From Streptomyces solicavernae (GTDB lineage Bacteria; Actinomycetota; Actinomycetes; Streptomycetales; Streptomycetaceae), in assembly GCF_029968095.1 (NCBI RefSeq), contig NZ_JASCIR010000032.1, positions 1 to 64,000 on the forward strand: a stretch of 64,000 nucleotides of DNA, written 5' to 3'. The notes under the pieces are model-generated. The model made no database searches and was not told the origin of the DNA. It was given only the letters and a program-made list of their open reading frames with translations. The stretch's first letter is position 1. Every line of letters begins with the position of its first letter. Shown one piece after another: positions 8,309 to 17,055 of the stretch. The position numbers were made by a program, and so were the translations under genes.

Positions 8309-8326
8309 CGGTCAGATTACTGACCG
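8309..8326. promoter_or_regulatory. Perfect 7-bp inverted repeat straddling the -10 of the phoD-kinase operon
   Basis: CGGTCAG-ATTA-CTGACCG is a perfect palindrome with a 4-bp centre. Read on the minus strand it contains TAATCT, which ends 8 nt before the GTG of the phosphatase gene, so a protein bound here would block the promoter. The sequence does not match a PHO box known to me. Confidence 0.6.
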
Positions 8327-8334
8327 GTATGAGC

Positions 8335-8371
8335 AAAGAGCGGGCGAACTCCGAAAGTTCGCCCGCTCTTT
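8335..8371. terminator. Strong hairpin terminator after the leftward thioredoxin-domain gene
   Basis: AAAGAGCGGGCGAACT at 8335-8350 pairs perfectly with 8356-8371 across a 5-base loop. The stem is bordered by A and T runs on both sides, so it can act in both directions. It lies 38 bases beyond the stop of the thioredoxin-domain gene. Confidence 0.85.
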
Positions 8372-8409
8372 GGGTGCAGTACCCGTGGGCGGCGAGGGCG
8401 ACGCGGTGG

Positions 8410-9231
8410 TCAGCCCTTCAGCGCCTCGTCGATCGTCTTCGTGAACTGCTCGGCCGTCATCGGCGTCCCCTTCTGACCGTCGGGGAACTCCGCCTCCAGC
8501 TTCTTGCCGTCCATCTTCAGCGTCGGCGTGCCCTGCACACCGCTCTTCTGGAACGCGTCCGACATCTCCAGGGCCCACCGGTCATAGGTGCCCCCCTCGA
8601 CCGCCTTCTGGAACTTCTCGTTGCCCTTGAGCGCCGGGACGTCGTTCGCGATCTCGATCAGCGCCGAGTCGTCCTTGAACTTGTCGTCGCTCTCCGCGGG
8701 GTGGTGCTTGGCGGAGTAGAGCGCGGACTTGAACTCCAGGAACGCCTCGGGGCTCACGTTCAGGGCGGCGCCGAGGGCGCTCAGGGCGTTCTTGGAGCCC
8801 TCGCCGTTCGTAGCGTCGTCGATGAAGGTGGCGCCGACGAACTTGACCTTGTACTTGCCGTCCTCGATGTCCTTCTCGATCGTTTCGCCGACACCCTGCT
8901 CGAACGAGGCGCAGATCGGGCAGCGCGGGTCCTCGTACATCTCCAGGGTCTTCTTCGCGCTGTCCTCGCCGATGACGACCGTCGTGCCGTTCTTGCCCGA
9001 GGTGTTGGCGGGGACGACGACCTTCGCCGTCTTGGCGGCCTCCCACGCGGACGGCTTGCTCGCCTGCATCACGGCCCAGCCGACGCCGCCCGCGACGGCC
9101 AGGACGCCGACGACGCTCACGCCGACGATGACCTGCCGGCGGACCTTGTCCTTCTTGGCCTGCCGCTCCCGCTCGGCCCGCAGCCGCTCGCGGGCCGCCG
9201 TCTTCGCCGCCTGGCTGTTGCGCTTGCTCAT
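8410..9231 (-). CDS. Membrane-anchored DsbA-like thioredoxin-fold protein
   Basis: A 273-aa protein with a very basic cytoplasmic N-terminus (about 30 residues of K, R and E), one membrane helix (IVGVSVVGVLAVAGGVGWAVM) and an extracytoplasmic thioredoxin fold of the DSBA_4 type. The active site is CPIC within YEDPRCPICASF, and the cis-Pro loop is GVQGTPTL. It is expected to act in disulphide formation or exchange outside the membrane. ATG 9231 is chosen because GGAGAA lies 7 bases upstream; a longer frame would only add repeat-encoded residues. The upstream neighbour (9320-10027) is a membrane protein that may be its partner. A paralogue lies at 41924-42700. Confidence 0.92.
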   Translation of the reverse strand: MSKRNSQAAKTAARERLRAERERQAKKDKVRRQVIVGVSVVGVLAVAGGVGWAVMQASKPSAWEAAKTAKVVVPANTSGKNGTTVVIGEDSAKKTLEMYEDPRCPICASFEQGVGETIEKDIEDGKYKVKFVGATFIDDATNGEGSKNALSALGAALNVSPEAFLEFKSALYSAKHHPAESDDKFKDDSALIEIANDVPALKGNEKFQKAVEGGTYDRWALEMSDAFQKSGVQGTPTLKMDGKKLEAEFPDGQKGTPMTAEQFTKTIDEALKG

Positions 9232-9319
9232 GATTCTTCTCCGTATGTGACGTCGTACGTGACGTGGTGTGGGGTGGTCCAGCCGGTGTTGGTGCTGGTG
9301 CCGGTGCTGGTGCTCGTGC

Positions 9320-10027
9320 TCAGGCGAAAACAGAGGCCTGGCACGGCGGTCCACGCCGGTTCACGGAGTGCGCGACGAGCCACGCGCGCGGGGTGCGGGT
9401 TTTCCGGCCGGGCAGCGGAGCACGCCGCACCGGTCCGATGCGTACGGAGACGGCGGCCACCGCGACGAGCAGCGGCCGGAACGCCAGCTGGCCGGCCGCG
9501 CGGAGCAGCTGCGCCAGCGCGCTCTCGCCGCGCCGCAGCCAGGCCGCGGCGATCAGGCCCACGCCGATGTGCGCGGCGAGCAGCAGCCAGGCCGCGGCCG
9601 GATCGGCGGAGGCGAGCAGCTCGGTGGTCTGCCCCTGCCCGCCGCCCGCGGCCCGCGCGAGGGCGGCGCCCACGCCGTCACCGGCGCAGAGCACGTCAAG
9701 CCCGAAGGAGCGCAGCGGACCGGCCACCGGACCGCCCGCCGCGCCGTAACAGACGTGCTGGCCGGCGGTGAAGACCGTGTCGGCGGCCAGCTCCAGGGGG
9801 ACGAGCAGCGCCGTGATCCGCCAGAAGCCGCGCTCGCGACCGGCGAGCAGATAGGCGAGCGCGAACACGGCCGCGCTCACCGCCGCGACCGTGGTCAGCG
9901 GCAGCGGAACCCGGGACAGCAGCACGTGCGAGGCGGCGGACAGCGTCACGACGACCGCCGTGAAGAGCGCTGCCCGCGCCGCGCGGAGCTGCGACCCGGA
10001 TATGTCCATGGCGTGAAAGTCTGCCAT
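9320..10027 (-). CDS. Hypothetical multi-pass membrane protein next to a DsbA-like protein
   Basis: I do not recognise a named family. The 235-aa product has about five hydrophobic helices. After helix three comes an extracytoplasmic loop with GQHVCYGAAGG and DVLCAGDG, two Cys that could be redox partners of the adjacent thioredoxin-like protein (inference). The tail is basic and Arg-rich (PGRKTRTPRAWLVA). The ATG at 10027 is favoured by GAGG 5 bases upstream; ATG 9985 is a possible internal start. The gene is upstream of, and co-directional with, the thioredoxin gene, with 88 bases between them that hold a GGTGCT-type repeat. Confidence 0.8.
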   Translation of the reverse strand: MADFHAMDISGSQLRAARAALFTAVVVTLSAASHVLLSRVPLPLTTVAAVSAAVFALAYLLAGRERGFWRITALLVPLELAADTVFTAGQHVCYGAAGGPVAGPLRSFGLDVLCAGDGVGAALARAAGGGQGQTTELLASADPAAAWLLLAAHIGVGLIAAAWLRRGESALAQLLRAAGQLAFRPLLVAVAAVSVRIGPVRRAPLPGRKTRTPRAWLVAHSVNRRGPPCQASVFA

Positions 10028-10087
10028 GCCTCGGTGTAAGCCCCCCTTCAAGTTTTCCTGTGAACGCCCCGGCCCTGGTGGGAGCCC

Positions 10088-11422
10088 CTACAGGCCCGGG
10101 ATCCGGCCGTTGCGGAACAGGTCCACGAAGATCTGGTGGTCCTGCCGGGCCCGCGCCCCGTACGCGTGCGCGAACTCCACGAGGATGTCCCCGAAGCCCT
10201 CCTCGTCGGCCGCGATGGCCGCGTCGATCGCCCGCTCCGTGGAGAACGGCACCAGCTCGGAGTGCCCGCTCTCGTCGTCCGCCGCGGCGTGCATCGTGGC
10301 CGTGGCCCGCCCCAGGTCGGCGATCACGGCGGCGATCTCGTCCACCTCGTCGATGTCCGACCAGTCCAGGTCCACCGCGTACGGCGACACCTCGGCGACC
10401 AGCTGGCCCGAGCCGTCCAGCTCGGTCCAGCCCAGCCACGGGTCGGCGTGCGCCTGCAGGGCCCGCTGGGAGATCACCGTGCGGTGGCCCTCGTGCTGGA
10501 AGTACGCGCGGGCCGCCGGGTCCGTGATGTGCCGCGAGACCGCCGGGGTCTGCGCCTGCTTGAGGTAGATCACGACGTCGTTCTCCAGGGCGTCGGAATT
10601 GCCCTCAAGCAGGATGTTGTACGAGGGCAGCCCCGCCGAGCCGATCCCGATCCCGCGCCGTCCCACCACGTCCTTCACGCGGTACGAGTCGGGGCGGGAC
10701 AGGGACGACTCGGGCAGCGTCTCCAGGTACCCGTCGAAGGCGGCCAGGACCTTGTACCGGGTGGCGGCGTCCAGCTCGATCGCGCCGCCGCCGGACGAGA
10801 ACCTGCGCTCGAAGTCCCGGATCTCCGTCATCGAGTCGAGCAGCCCGAACCGGGTCAGCGAGCGGGCCGAGCGCAGCGCGCCCAGGAGCGGTCCCTTGGC
10901 CGTGTCCAGGGTGAAGGGCGGCAGCTCAGATATGTCGCCAGCCTTCGCGCCGGTCGCCAGCGCGTGGATCCGCTCGCGGTACGCGCCCGCGTACGTACGC
11001 ACCAGGTCGGTGATCTGCTCGTCGGAGAGCGCCTTGGTGTACCCGATCAGGGCGACGGAGGCGGCGAACCGCTTCAGGTCCCAGGTGAAGGGGCCGACGT
11101 ACGCCTCGTCGAAGTCGTTGACGTTGAAGATCAGGCGGCCCTGGGAGTCCATGTACGTGCCGAAGTTCTCGGCGTGCAGGTCGCCGTGGATCCACACCTT
11201 GCCGGTGCGCTCGTCCAGGTACGAGCCGTCCGGTATGTGCTCCAGGTCGTGGTAGAAGAGGCACGCCGTGCCGCGGTAGAAGGCGAAGGCGCTCGCCGCC
11301 ATCTTGCGGAACTTCACCCGGAACGCGGCCGGATCGGCGGCGAGGAGCTCGCCGAAGGCGGTGTCGAAGACGTCGAGGATCTGCTCGCCGCGCTGCTCGG
11401 CGCTGAGCTCGGGGACCGACAT
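10088..11422 (-). CDS. DUF2252-domain protein
   Basis: A 444-aa DUF2252 protein, a family of unknown role with a kinase-like (aminoglycoside phosphotransferase-like) fold. The motifs WIHGDLHAENFGTY and FNVNDFDEAYVGPFTWDLKR resemble the catalytic loop and metal-binding Asp of that fold. Further conserved parts are KDVVGRRGIGIGSAG and FLKQA-like VIYLKQAQ. ATG 11422 is preceded by GGAGG at a 9-base spacing. The gene is divergent from dnaE with 161 bp between starts. No partner gene suggests a substrate. Confidence 0.9.
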   Translation of the reverse strand: MSVPELSAEQRGEQILDVFDTAFGELLAADPAAFRVKFRKMAASAFAFYRGTACLFYHDLEHIPDGSYLDERTGKVWIHGDLHAENFGTYMDSQGRLIFNVNDFDEAYVGPFTWDLKRFAASVALIGYTKALSDEQITDLVRTYAGAYRERIHALATGAKAGDISELPPFTLDTAKGPLLGALRSARSLTRFGLLDSMTEIRDFERRFSSGGGAIELDAATRYKVLAAFDGYLETLPESSLSRPDSYRVKDVVGRRGIGIGSAGLPSYNILLEGNSDALENDVVIYLKQAQTPAVSRHITDPAARAYFQHEGHRTVISQRALQAHADPWLGWTELDGSGQLVAEVSPYAVDLDWSDIDEVDEIAAVIADLGRATATMHAAADDESGHSELVPFSTERAIDAAIAADEEGFGDILVEFAHAYGARARQDHQIFVDLFRNGRIPGL

Positions 11423-11583
11423 CGCTGGGTGCCTCCTGGTGCATGACAAATGGGACAGGTGTTCCATCCTCTTCCAACGCACGAAGCTACCCGTGAGTGC
11501 CCGCGGGTTGTCAGTCCCCGGACGTAGACTTCAGCGCTGTCCCCCCACTACGTCGCCGTGAGTTCTTCCGGAGGTCTTCCACC

Positions 11584-14500
11584 GTGACCGCCTCGTCCAG
11601 GCCGCCCTTCACGCACCTGCACGTCCACACCCAGTACTCGCTGCTCGACGGCGCGGCCCGGATGAAGGACATGTTCAACGCCTGCAACGAGATGGGCATG
11701 ACCCATGTCGCGATGACGGACCACGGCAACCTCCACGGCGCGTACGACTTCTTCCACTCCGCGAAGAACGCCGGCGTCACCCCGATCATCGGCATCGAGG
11801 CGTACGTCGCGCCCCAGTCCCGGCAGTACAAACGGAAGATCCAGTGGGGCCAGCCGCACCAGAAGCGGGACGACGTATCCGGTTCGGGTGGTTACACGCA
11901 CAAGACGATCTGGGCGTCGAACAGCACGGGCCTGCACAACCTCTTCAAGCTCTCCTCGGACGCGTACGCCGAGGGCTGGCTGCAGAAGTGGCCCCGCATG
12001 GACAAGGAGACCATCGCCCAGTGGTCGGACGGCCTGATCGCCTCCACCGGCTGCCCCTCCGGCGAGCTCCAGACCCGCCTCCGCCTCGGCCAGTTCGACG
12101 AAGCCCTGAAGGCCGCCTCCGAGTACCAGGACATCTTCGGCAAGGACCGGTACTTCCTGGAGCTGATGGACCACGGCATCGAGATCGAGCGCCGGGTCCG
12201 TGACGGCCTCCTGGAGATCGGCAAGAAGCTCGGCATCCCGCCGCTGGTGACGAACGACTCGCACTACACGTACGCGCACGAGTCGACGGCGCACGACGCC
12301 CTGCTCTGCATCCAGACCGGCAAGAACCTCTCCGACCCGGACCGCTTCCGCTTCGACGGCACGGGTTACTACATGAAGTCGACGGACGAGATGTACGCCA
12401 TCGACTCCTCCGACGCCTGGCAGGAGGGCTGCCGCAACACGCTCCTGGTGGCCGAGCAGATCGACACCACCGGCATGTTCGAGAAGCGCGACCTGATGCC
12501 GAAGTTCGACATCCCGGAGGGCTTCACCGAGGTCACCTGGTTCCAGGAGGAGGTCCGGGTCGGCATGGAGCGCCGCTATCCGGGCGGCGTCCCCGAGGAC
12601 CGCCAGAAGCAGGCCGAGTACGAGATGGACACGATCATCTCGATGGGCTTCCCCGGGTACTTCCTCGTCGTGGCCGACTTCATCATGTGGGCCAAGAGCC
12701 AGGGCATCGCGGTCGGCCCCGGCCGAGGCTCCGCGGCCGGCTCGATCGTGGCGTACGCGATGGGCATCACCGACCTCGACCCGATCACGCACGGCCTGAT
12801 CTTCGAGCGGTTCCTCAACCCCGAGCGCATCTCCATGCCCGATGTCGACATCGACTTCGACGAGCGCAGGCGCGTCGAGGTGATCCGGTACGTGACGGAG
12901 AAGTACGGCTCCGACAAGGTCGCCATGATCGGCACGTACGGAAAGATCAAGGCGAAGAACGCCATCAAGGACTCCGCGCGCGTGCTCGGTTATCCGTACG
13001 CGATGGGCGACCGCCTCACCAAGGCCATGCCCGCCGACGTCCTCGGCAAGGGCATCGACCTCTCCGGCATCACCGACCCCAAGCACCCGCGCTACAGCGA
13101 GGCGGGCGAGATCCGGGGGATGTACGAGAACGAGCCGGATGTGAAGAAGGTCATCGACACCGCGAAGGGTGTGGAGGGCCTGGTCCGGCAGATGGGTGTG
13201 CACGCGGCCGGCGTGATCATGTCCAGCGAGCCCATCGTCGACCACGCCCCGCTGTGGACCCGGCACACCGACGGCGTGACGATCACGCAGTGGGACTACC
13301 CGCAGTGCGAGTCGCTCGGCCTGCTCAAGATGGACTTCCTGGGCCTGCGCAACCTCACCATCATGGACGACGCCGTCAAGATGGTCCGGGCGAACAAGGG
13401 CATCGACCTGGAGATGCTCAACCTCCCGCTCGATGACCCGAAGACCTTCGAACTCCTCTGCCGCGGTGACACCCTCGGCGTCTTCCAGTTCGACGGCGGC
13501 CCGATGCGCTCGCTGCTCCGCCAGATGCAGCCCGACAACTTCGAGGACATTTCCGCCGTCTCGGCCCTGTACCGCCCGGGACCGATGGGCATGAACTCGC
13601 ACATCAACTACGCGGAGCGGAAGAACGGCCGCCAGGAGATCACCCCGATCCACCCGGAGCTCGAAGAGCCCCTGAAGGAGACCCTGGGGCTCACCTACGG
13701 CCTGATCGTGTACCAGGAGCAGGTGCAGAAGGCCGCCCAGATCATCGCCGGATACTCGCTCGGCGAGGCCGACGTGCTGCGCCGCGTGATGGGCAAGAAG
13801 AAGCCCGAGGAGCTGGAGAAGAACTTCGTCCTGTTCCAGGCGGGCGCCCGCAAGAAGGGCTTCTCCGACGCGGCCATCCAGGCCCTGTGGGACGTCCTGG
13901 TCCCGTTCGCCGGATACGCGTTCAACAAGGCCCACTCCTCCGCGTACGGCCTGGTCACCTACTGGACGGCGTACCTCAAGGCGAACCACCCCGCCGAGTA
14001 CATGGCGGCGCTGCTCACCTCGGTGAAGGACGACAAGGACAAGTCGGCCGTCTACCTCAACGAGTGCCGCCGCATGGGCATCAAGGTGCTCCCGCCGAAC
14101 GTCAACGAGTCGGTGCACAACTTCGCGGCCCAGGGGGACGACGTGATCCTCTTCGGCCTGGAGGCGGTCCGCAACGTCGGCACCAACGTCGTCGAGTCGA
14201 TCATCCGCTCCCGCAAGGCCAAGGGGAAGTTCAGCTCCTTCCCCGACTACCTCGACAAGGTCGAGGCCACCGCCTGCAACAAGCGCACCACGGAATCGCT
14301 CATCAAGGCGGGCGCGTTCGACACCATGCACCACACCCGCAAGGGCCTCACCGCGCAGTACGAGCCGATGATCGACAACGTCGTCGCGGTCAAGCGCAAG
14401 GAGGCGGAGGGGCAGTTCGACCTCTTCGGCGGGATGGGCGACGAGCCGGGCGGCGGCGACGAGCCGGGCTTCGGGCTCGACGTGGAGTTCTCCGAGGACG

Positions 14501-15138
14501 AGTGGGACAAGACGTATCTCCTCGCGCAGGAGCGGGAGATGCTCGGGCTCTACGTGTCCGACCACCCGCTGTTCGGCCTGGAGCACGTCCTCTCCGACAA
14601 GGCGGACGCGGGCATCGGGCAGCTCACCGGCGGTGACTACTCGGACGGCTCGATCGTCACCATCGGCGGCATCATCTCCGGCCTCCAGCGCAAGATGACC
14701 AAGCAGGGCAACGCCTGGGCCATCGCCACCGTCGAGGACCTCGCGGGCTCCATCGAGTGCATGTTCTTCCCGGCGACGTACCAGCTGGTGTCGACCCAAC
14801 TCGTCGAGGACGCCGTGGTGTTCGTCAAGGGCCGCCTCGACAAGCGCGAGGACGTGCCCCGCCTGGTCGCCATGGAGATGCAGGTCCCCGACCTCTCCAA
14901 CGCCGGCACCAACGCCCCGGTCCTGATCACCATCCCGACGGTCAAGGTCACCCCGCCCATGGTCAGCCGCCTCGGCGAGGTGCTCAGCCACCACAAGGGC
15001 AACTCCGAGGTCCGTATCAAGCTGGTCGGCGCCCGCAAGACCACGGTGCTCCGGCTCGACAAGCACCGGGTGCAGCCCGACCCGGCGCTCTTCGGCGACC
15101 TGAAGGTGCTGCTCGGCCCGCAGTGCCTCGCCGGCTGA
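11584..15138 (+). CDS. dnaE: DNA polymerase III alpha subunit
   Basis: The 1184-aa replicative polymerase subunit, normal length for actinobacterial DnaE1. In order: PHP domain (HLHVHTQYSLLDG at the start), polymerase core with the catalytic aspartates in MPDVDIDFDERRR, the beta-clamp/helix-hairpin region, and a C-terminal OB fold (IGGIISGLQRKMTKQGNAWA). The GTG at 11584 has GGAGG 9 bases upstream. The gene stands alone and ends before a strong hairpin at 15189. A candidate -10 (TAGACT, 11525-11530) lies in the 161-bp gap to the divergent DUF2252 gene. Long open frames on the opposite strand are codon-bias artefacts. Confidence 0.97.
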   Translation: MTASSRPPFTHLHVHTQYSLLDGAARMKDMFNACNEMGMTHVAMTDHGNLHGAYDFFHSAKNAGVTPIIGIEAYVAPQSRQYKRKIQWGQPHQKRDDVSGSGGYTHKTIWASNSTGLHNLFKLSSDAYAEGWLQKWPRMDKETIAQWSDGLIASTGCPSGELQTRLRLGQFDEALKAASEYQDIFGKDRYFLELMDHGIEIERRVRDGLLEIGKKLGIPPLVTNDSHYTYAHESTAHDALLCIQTGKNLSDPDRFRFDGTGYYMKSTDEMYAIDSSDAWQEGCRNTLLVAEQIDTTGMFEKRDLMPKFDIPEGFTEVTWFQEEVRVGMERRYPGGVPEDRQKQAEYEMDTIISMGFPGYFLVVADFIMWAKSQGIAVGPGRGSAAGSIVAYAMGITDLDPITHGLIFERFLNPERISMPDVDIDFDERRRVEVIRYVTEKYGSDKVAMIGTYGKIKAKNAIKDSARVLGYPYAMGDRLTKAMPADVLGKGIDLSGITDPKHPRYSEAGEIRGMYENEPDVKKVIDTAKGVEGLVRQMGVHAAGVIMSSEPIVDHAPLWTRHTDGVTITQWDYPQCESLGLLKMDFLGLRNLTIMDDAVKMVRANKGIDLEMLNLPLDDPKTFELLCRGDTLGVFQFDGGPMRSLLRQMQPDNFEDISAVSALYRPGPMGMNSHINYAERKNGRQEITPIHPELEEPLKETLGLTYGLIVYQEQVQKAAQIIAGYSLGEADVLRRVMGKKKPEELEKNFVLFQAGARKKGFSDAAIQALWDVLVPFAGYAFNKAHSSAYGLVTYWTAYLKANHPAEYMAALLTSVKDDKDKSAVYLNECRRMGIKVLPPNVNESVHNFAAQGDDVILFGLEAVRNVGTNVVESIIRSRKAKGKFSSFPDYLDKVEATACNKRTTESLIKAGAFDTMHHTRKGLTAQYEPMIDNVVAVKRKEAEGQFDLFGGMGDEPGGGDEPGFGLDVEFSEDEWDKTYLLAQEREMLGLYVSDHPLFGLEHVLSDKADAGIGQLTGGDYSDGSIVTIGGIISGLQRKMTKQGNAWAIATVEDLAGSIECMFFPATYQLVSTQLVEDAVVFVKGRLDKREDVPRLVAMEMQVPDLSNAGTNAPVLITIPTVKVTPPMVSRLGEVLSHHKGNSEVRIKLVGARKTTVLRLDKHRVQPDPALFGDLKVLLGPQCLAG

Positions 15139-15188
15139 CCGCGCAGCACCCCGGCCGGACGGAACTCCGGTGACGCGCGCATGACGCG

Positions 15189-15223
15189 CGAAGGGCGCGC
15201 CCCGTTTCGGGGCGCGCCCTTCG
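15189..15223. terminator. Bidirectional hairpin terminator between dnaE and a convergent small gene
   Basis: CGAAGGGCGCGCCCC pairs perfectly with its complement across the loop GTTTC (15-bp stem). It lies 50 bases after the dnaE stop and 30 bases after the stop of the small leftward gene, so it can serve both. Confidence 0.88.
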
Positions 15224-15252
15224 GCACTGTGCCGGGCGGTGTGCGGCCTGCG

Positions 15253-15420
15253 TCAGTTGTGGCCGAACTTCTTCTGCTTACGGCTGCGTTCGGCAAGGTT
15301 CGACGGACTGGGGGAGTCGCTCGGCATCGCCGATTCGGTCTGCTGATCCGTGCCGCGCTCCGAGGGGCGCTGCCGGCCGCGGTTCTGCTGGGCCTGTTGG
15401 CGATTCTTGTTCTTGGCCAT
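15253..15420 (-). CDS. Small basic conserved protein, 55 aa
   Basis: The frame starts MAKNKNRQQAQQNRGRQ and ends RSRKQKKFGHN. It is rich in Gln, Asn, Lys and Arg, with no hydrophobic segment. GGAGG lies 8 bases before the ATG (AGGAGGCAGATCACC-ATG), a better ribosome site than most genes nearby, and a shared terminator follows. Short proteins with a MAKNKNR start and a KxFGHN end are, from memory, widespread in Streptomyces, of unknown function. The composition suggests a disordered nucleic-acid-binding or ribosome-associated protein; this is inference. It falls below the usual length cut-off of gene finders. Confidence 0.82.
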   Translation of the reverse strand: MAKNKNRQQAQQNRGRQRPSERGTDQQTESAMPSDSPSPSNLAERSRKQKKFGHN

Positions 15421-15695
15421 GGTGATCTGCCTCCTGAGGGTGATCTAGGGGCCAGGGCCGGGACCAGATTCACATAAGCTGACATAGTGCGCATGTCAGA
15501 GAATTACCGTGCGTCATTGCCGTACGCCTTAACCGATCCGGGGAAACCGCGCGCCGAACTTGCCGAAACGCCACGCCGAAGATCGAGTTCGGGACGTCAA
15601 CCCCTGTGCGGTCGGGCAGACTCGAAAGACAACCCGAACCGAACCCGCACCCGATTCCCGTAGTCGGGGAGCCTCAGGGAAAGAGGGTGGAAAGC

Positions 15696-16928
15696 GTGGA
15701 CCGCTGCGTCGTCCTGGTGGACGCCGGATATCTGCTCGGTGCCGCCGCGAGTCTTCTCGCCAAGGAACCCTCACGGTCACGGATCACCGTCGACCATCCC
15801 GCCCTCATCCAGGCCCTCCGCGAACGCGCCGAGACCGAGACCGAGCGCCCCCTGCTGCGGATCTACTGGTTCGACGGCGCCCCCGACCGCGTACCGCAGC
15901 CCGAGCACCGCAGGCTCCGCGTGATGCCGCGGGTCACCGTCCGGCTCGGTGCCCTGACCCGCAGCGACGGGCGCTGGGCGCAGAAGGGCGTGGACGCCGC
16001 GATGCACGCCGAGCTCACCGAACTCGCCCGCAACCGCGCCTGCTCCGACATCGTGCTGGTCACCGGCGACGGCGATCTGCTGCCCGGCCTGATGTCCGCC
16101 AAGGAACACGGAGTCGCCGTCCACCTCTGGGCCGTGCAGGCCGCCGACGGGGACTACAACCAGTCCGAGGACCTGGTCGCCGAGGCCGACGAGCGGCGGG
16201 TGCTCGACCGCGCGTGGATCACCCAGGCGGTACGGGCGAAGGAGATCACCGGGGTCTGCGCACCGCAGCCCGCGCCCCGCCCCGAGATCGCCGCGATCCT
16301 CTCCGCGCCGCTGCCCGAGTCCGCGCTCGCCGCGGCCGCCGAGCACGCTCCGGAGGAGCCCGCCGCCCAGCAGAACGGCGCCGCCGCCGCGCCCCGCGAC
16401 GCCGAACCCACCGGGCCCGAGCGCACCCCGGCCAAGCCCGGCGTCCCCACGCCCAAGGACCTCGCCGCGCTGCACGGCCCCGGCGCCCCCACCGGCAAGG
16501 ACCACACCAACGCCACCCTGCGCTGGTCCTCCGACAAGGGCTGGATCGACCGGCCCGGCGGCCCCGGCGAGCCCCCCGAGATCGCCGCGCTGCCCACCCT
16601 CGCCCAGCTCACCACCGCCGAACAGCGCTGGGCGGACCGCGAGGAGGACATCACCACGGTCGGCGGCGACCCCTTCGAGGTCGGCCAGGTCTTCGCCCGC
16701 CGCTGGATGGCCCGGCTGCCCGAGACGGCCGAGGTGCAGAAGCTGTCCGGTATGTACCCGCGCATCCCTCACCGCATCGACGGCGAACTCCTGCGCTACG
16801 CCGCCCGGTTCGGCCTCCTCGCCCACAAGGACGACCAGATCGACGAGCACGACCGGTACGCGATCAGGGCCGGCTTCTGGCGCGAGGTCGACGTGAAGGT
16901 GGCTGCACCGGCGCCTTCGGGGGAGTAG
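15696..16928 (+). CDS. NYN-domain (PIN-like) nuclease-family protein
   Basis: A 410-aa protein. The first 170 residues form an NYN domain: VVLVDAGYLLGAA (first acidic residue), KGVDAAMHAEL and IVLVTGDGDLLPGL, with the Asp residues expected to bind metal. NYN domains are RNA nuclease folds. A low-complexity Ala/Pro/Glu linker follows (about 175-260). The C-terminal 130 residues contain a conserved region with FARRWMARL and an RYAARFGLL helix that resembles an OST-HTH/LOTUS or winged-helix part (uncertain). GTG 15696 is chosen because GAGGG is upstream; GTG 15687 is an alternative. The gene stands alone, followed by 9-bp tandem repeats. Confidence 0.85.
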   Translation: MDRCVVLVDAGYLLGAAASLLAKEPSRSRITVDHPALIQALRERAETETERPLLRIYWFDGAPDRVPQPEHRRLRVMPRVTVRLGALTRSDGRWAQKGVDAAMHAELTELARNRACSDIVLVTGDGDLLPGLMSAKEHGVAVHLWAVQAADGDYNQSEDLVAEADERRVLDRAWITQAVRAKEITGVCAPQPAPRPEIAAILSAPLPESALAAAAEHAPEEPAAQQNGAAAAPRDAEPTGPERTPAKPGVPTPKDLAALHGPGAPTGKDHTNATLRWSSDKGWIDRPGGPGEPPEIAALPTLAQLTTAEQRWADREEDITTVGGDPFEVGQVFARRWMARLPETAEVQKLSGMYPRIPHRIDGELLRYAARFGLLAHKDDQIDEHDRYAIRAGFWREVDVKVAAPAPSGE

Positions 16929-16939
16929 AAGCCCCGTAC

Positions 16940-16990
16940 GTCGCCCTCGTCGCCCTCGTCGCCCTCGGCCCCCTCGGCCCCCTCGGCCCC
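16940..16990. repeat. 9-bp tandem repeats just after the NYN gene
   Basis: Three copies of GTCGCCCTC (16940-16966) run into two and a half copies of GGCCCCCTC (16967-16990). The array starts 11 bases after the stop codon. Confidence 0.85.
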
Positions 16991-17041
16991 TGCAGGAGCG
17001 GGGGCGGTGTCCCCGGGGAGGCCCAGGGGTGGGCGGTCCCG

Positions 17042-17047
17042 TAGGCT
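17042..17047 (+). promoter_or_regulatory. -10 box TAGGCT of a leaderless ABC transporter gene
   Basis: TAGGCT ends 8 nt before GTG 17056. No ribosome site is present, so the mRNA probably starts at or next to the start codon. Confidence 0.5.
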
Positions 17048-17055
17048 CCTCCCTC

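Noticed and set aside
9260..9319. GGTGCT repeat before the first DsbA-like gene as part of its coding region
   Set aside because: The frame is open upstream (giving an HQHRHQHQH-type leader), but GGAGAA at 7 bases clearly selects ATG 9231.
11548..15066. Open frame of about 1170 codons on the strand opposite dnaE
   Set aside because: It mirrors third-position GC bias; the sequence is Asp/Val/Leu/Gly-rich without any fold motif, and dnaE is unmistakable on the other strand. The same holds for the long antisense frames over gltB, nhaP and hisD.
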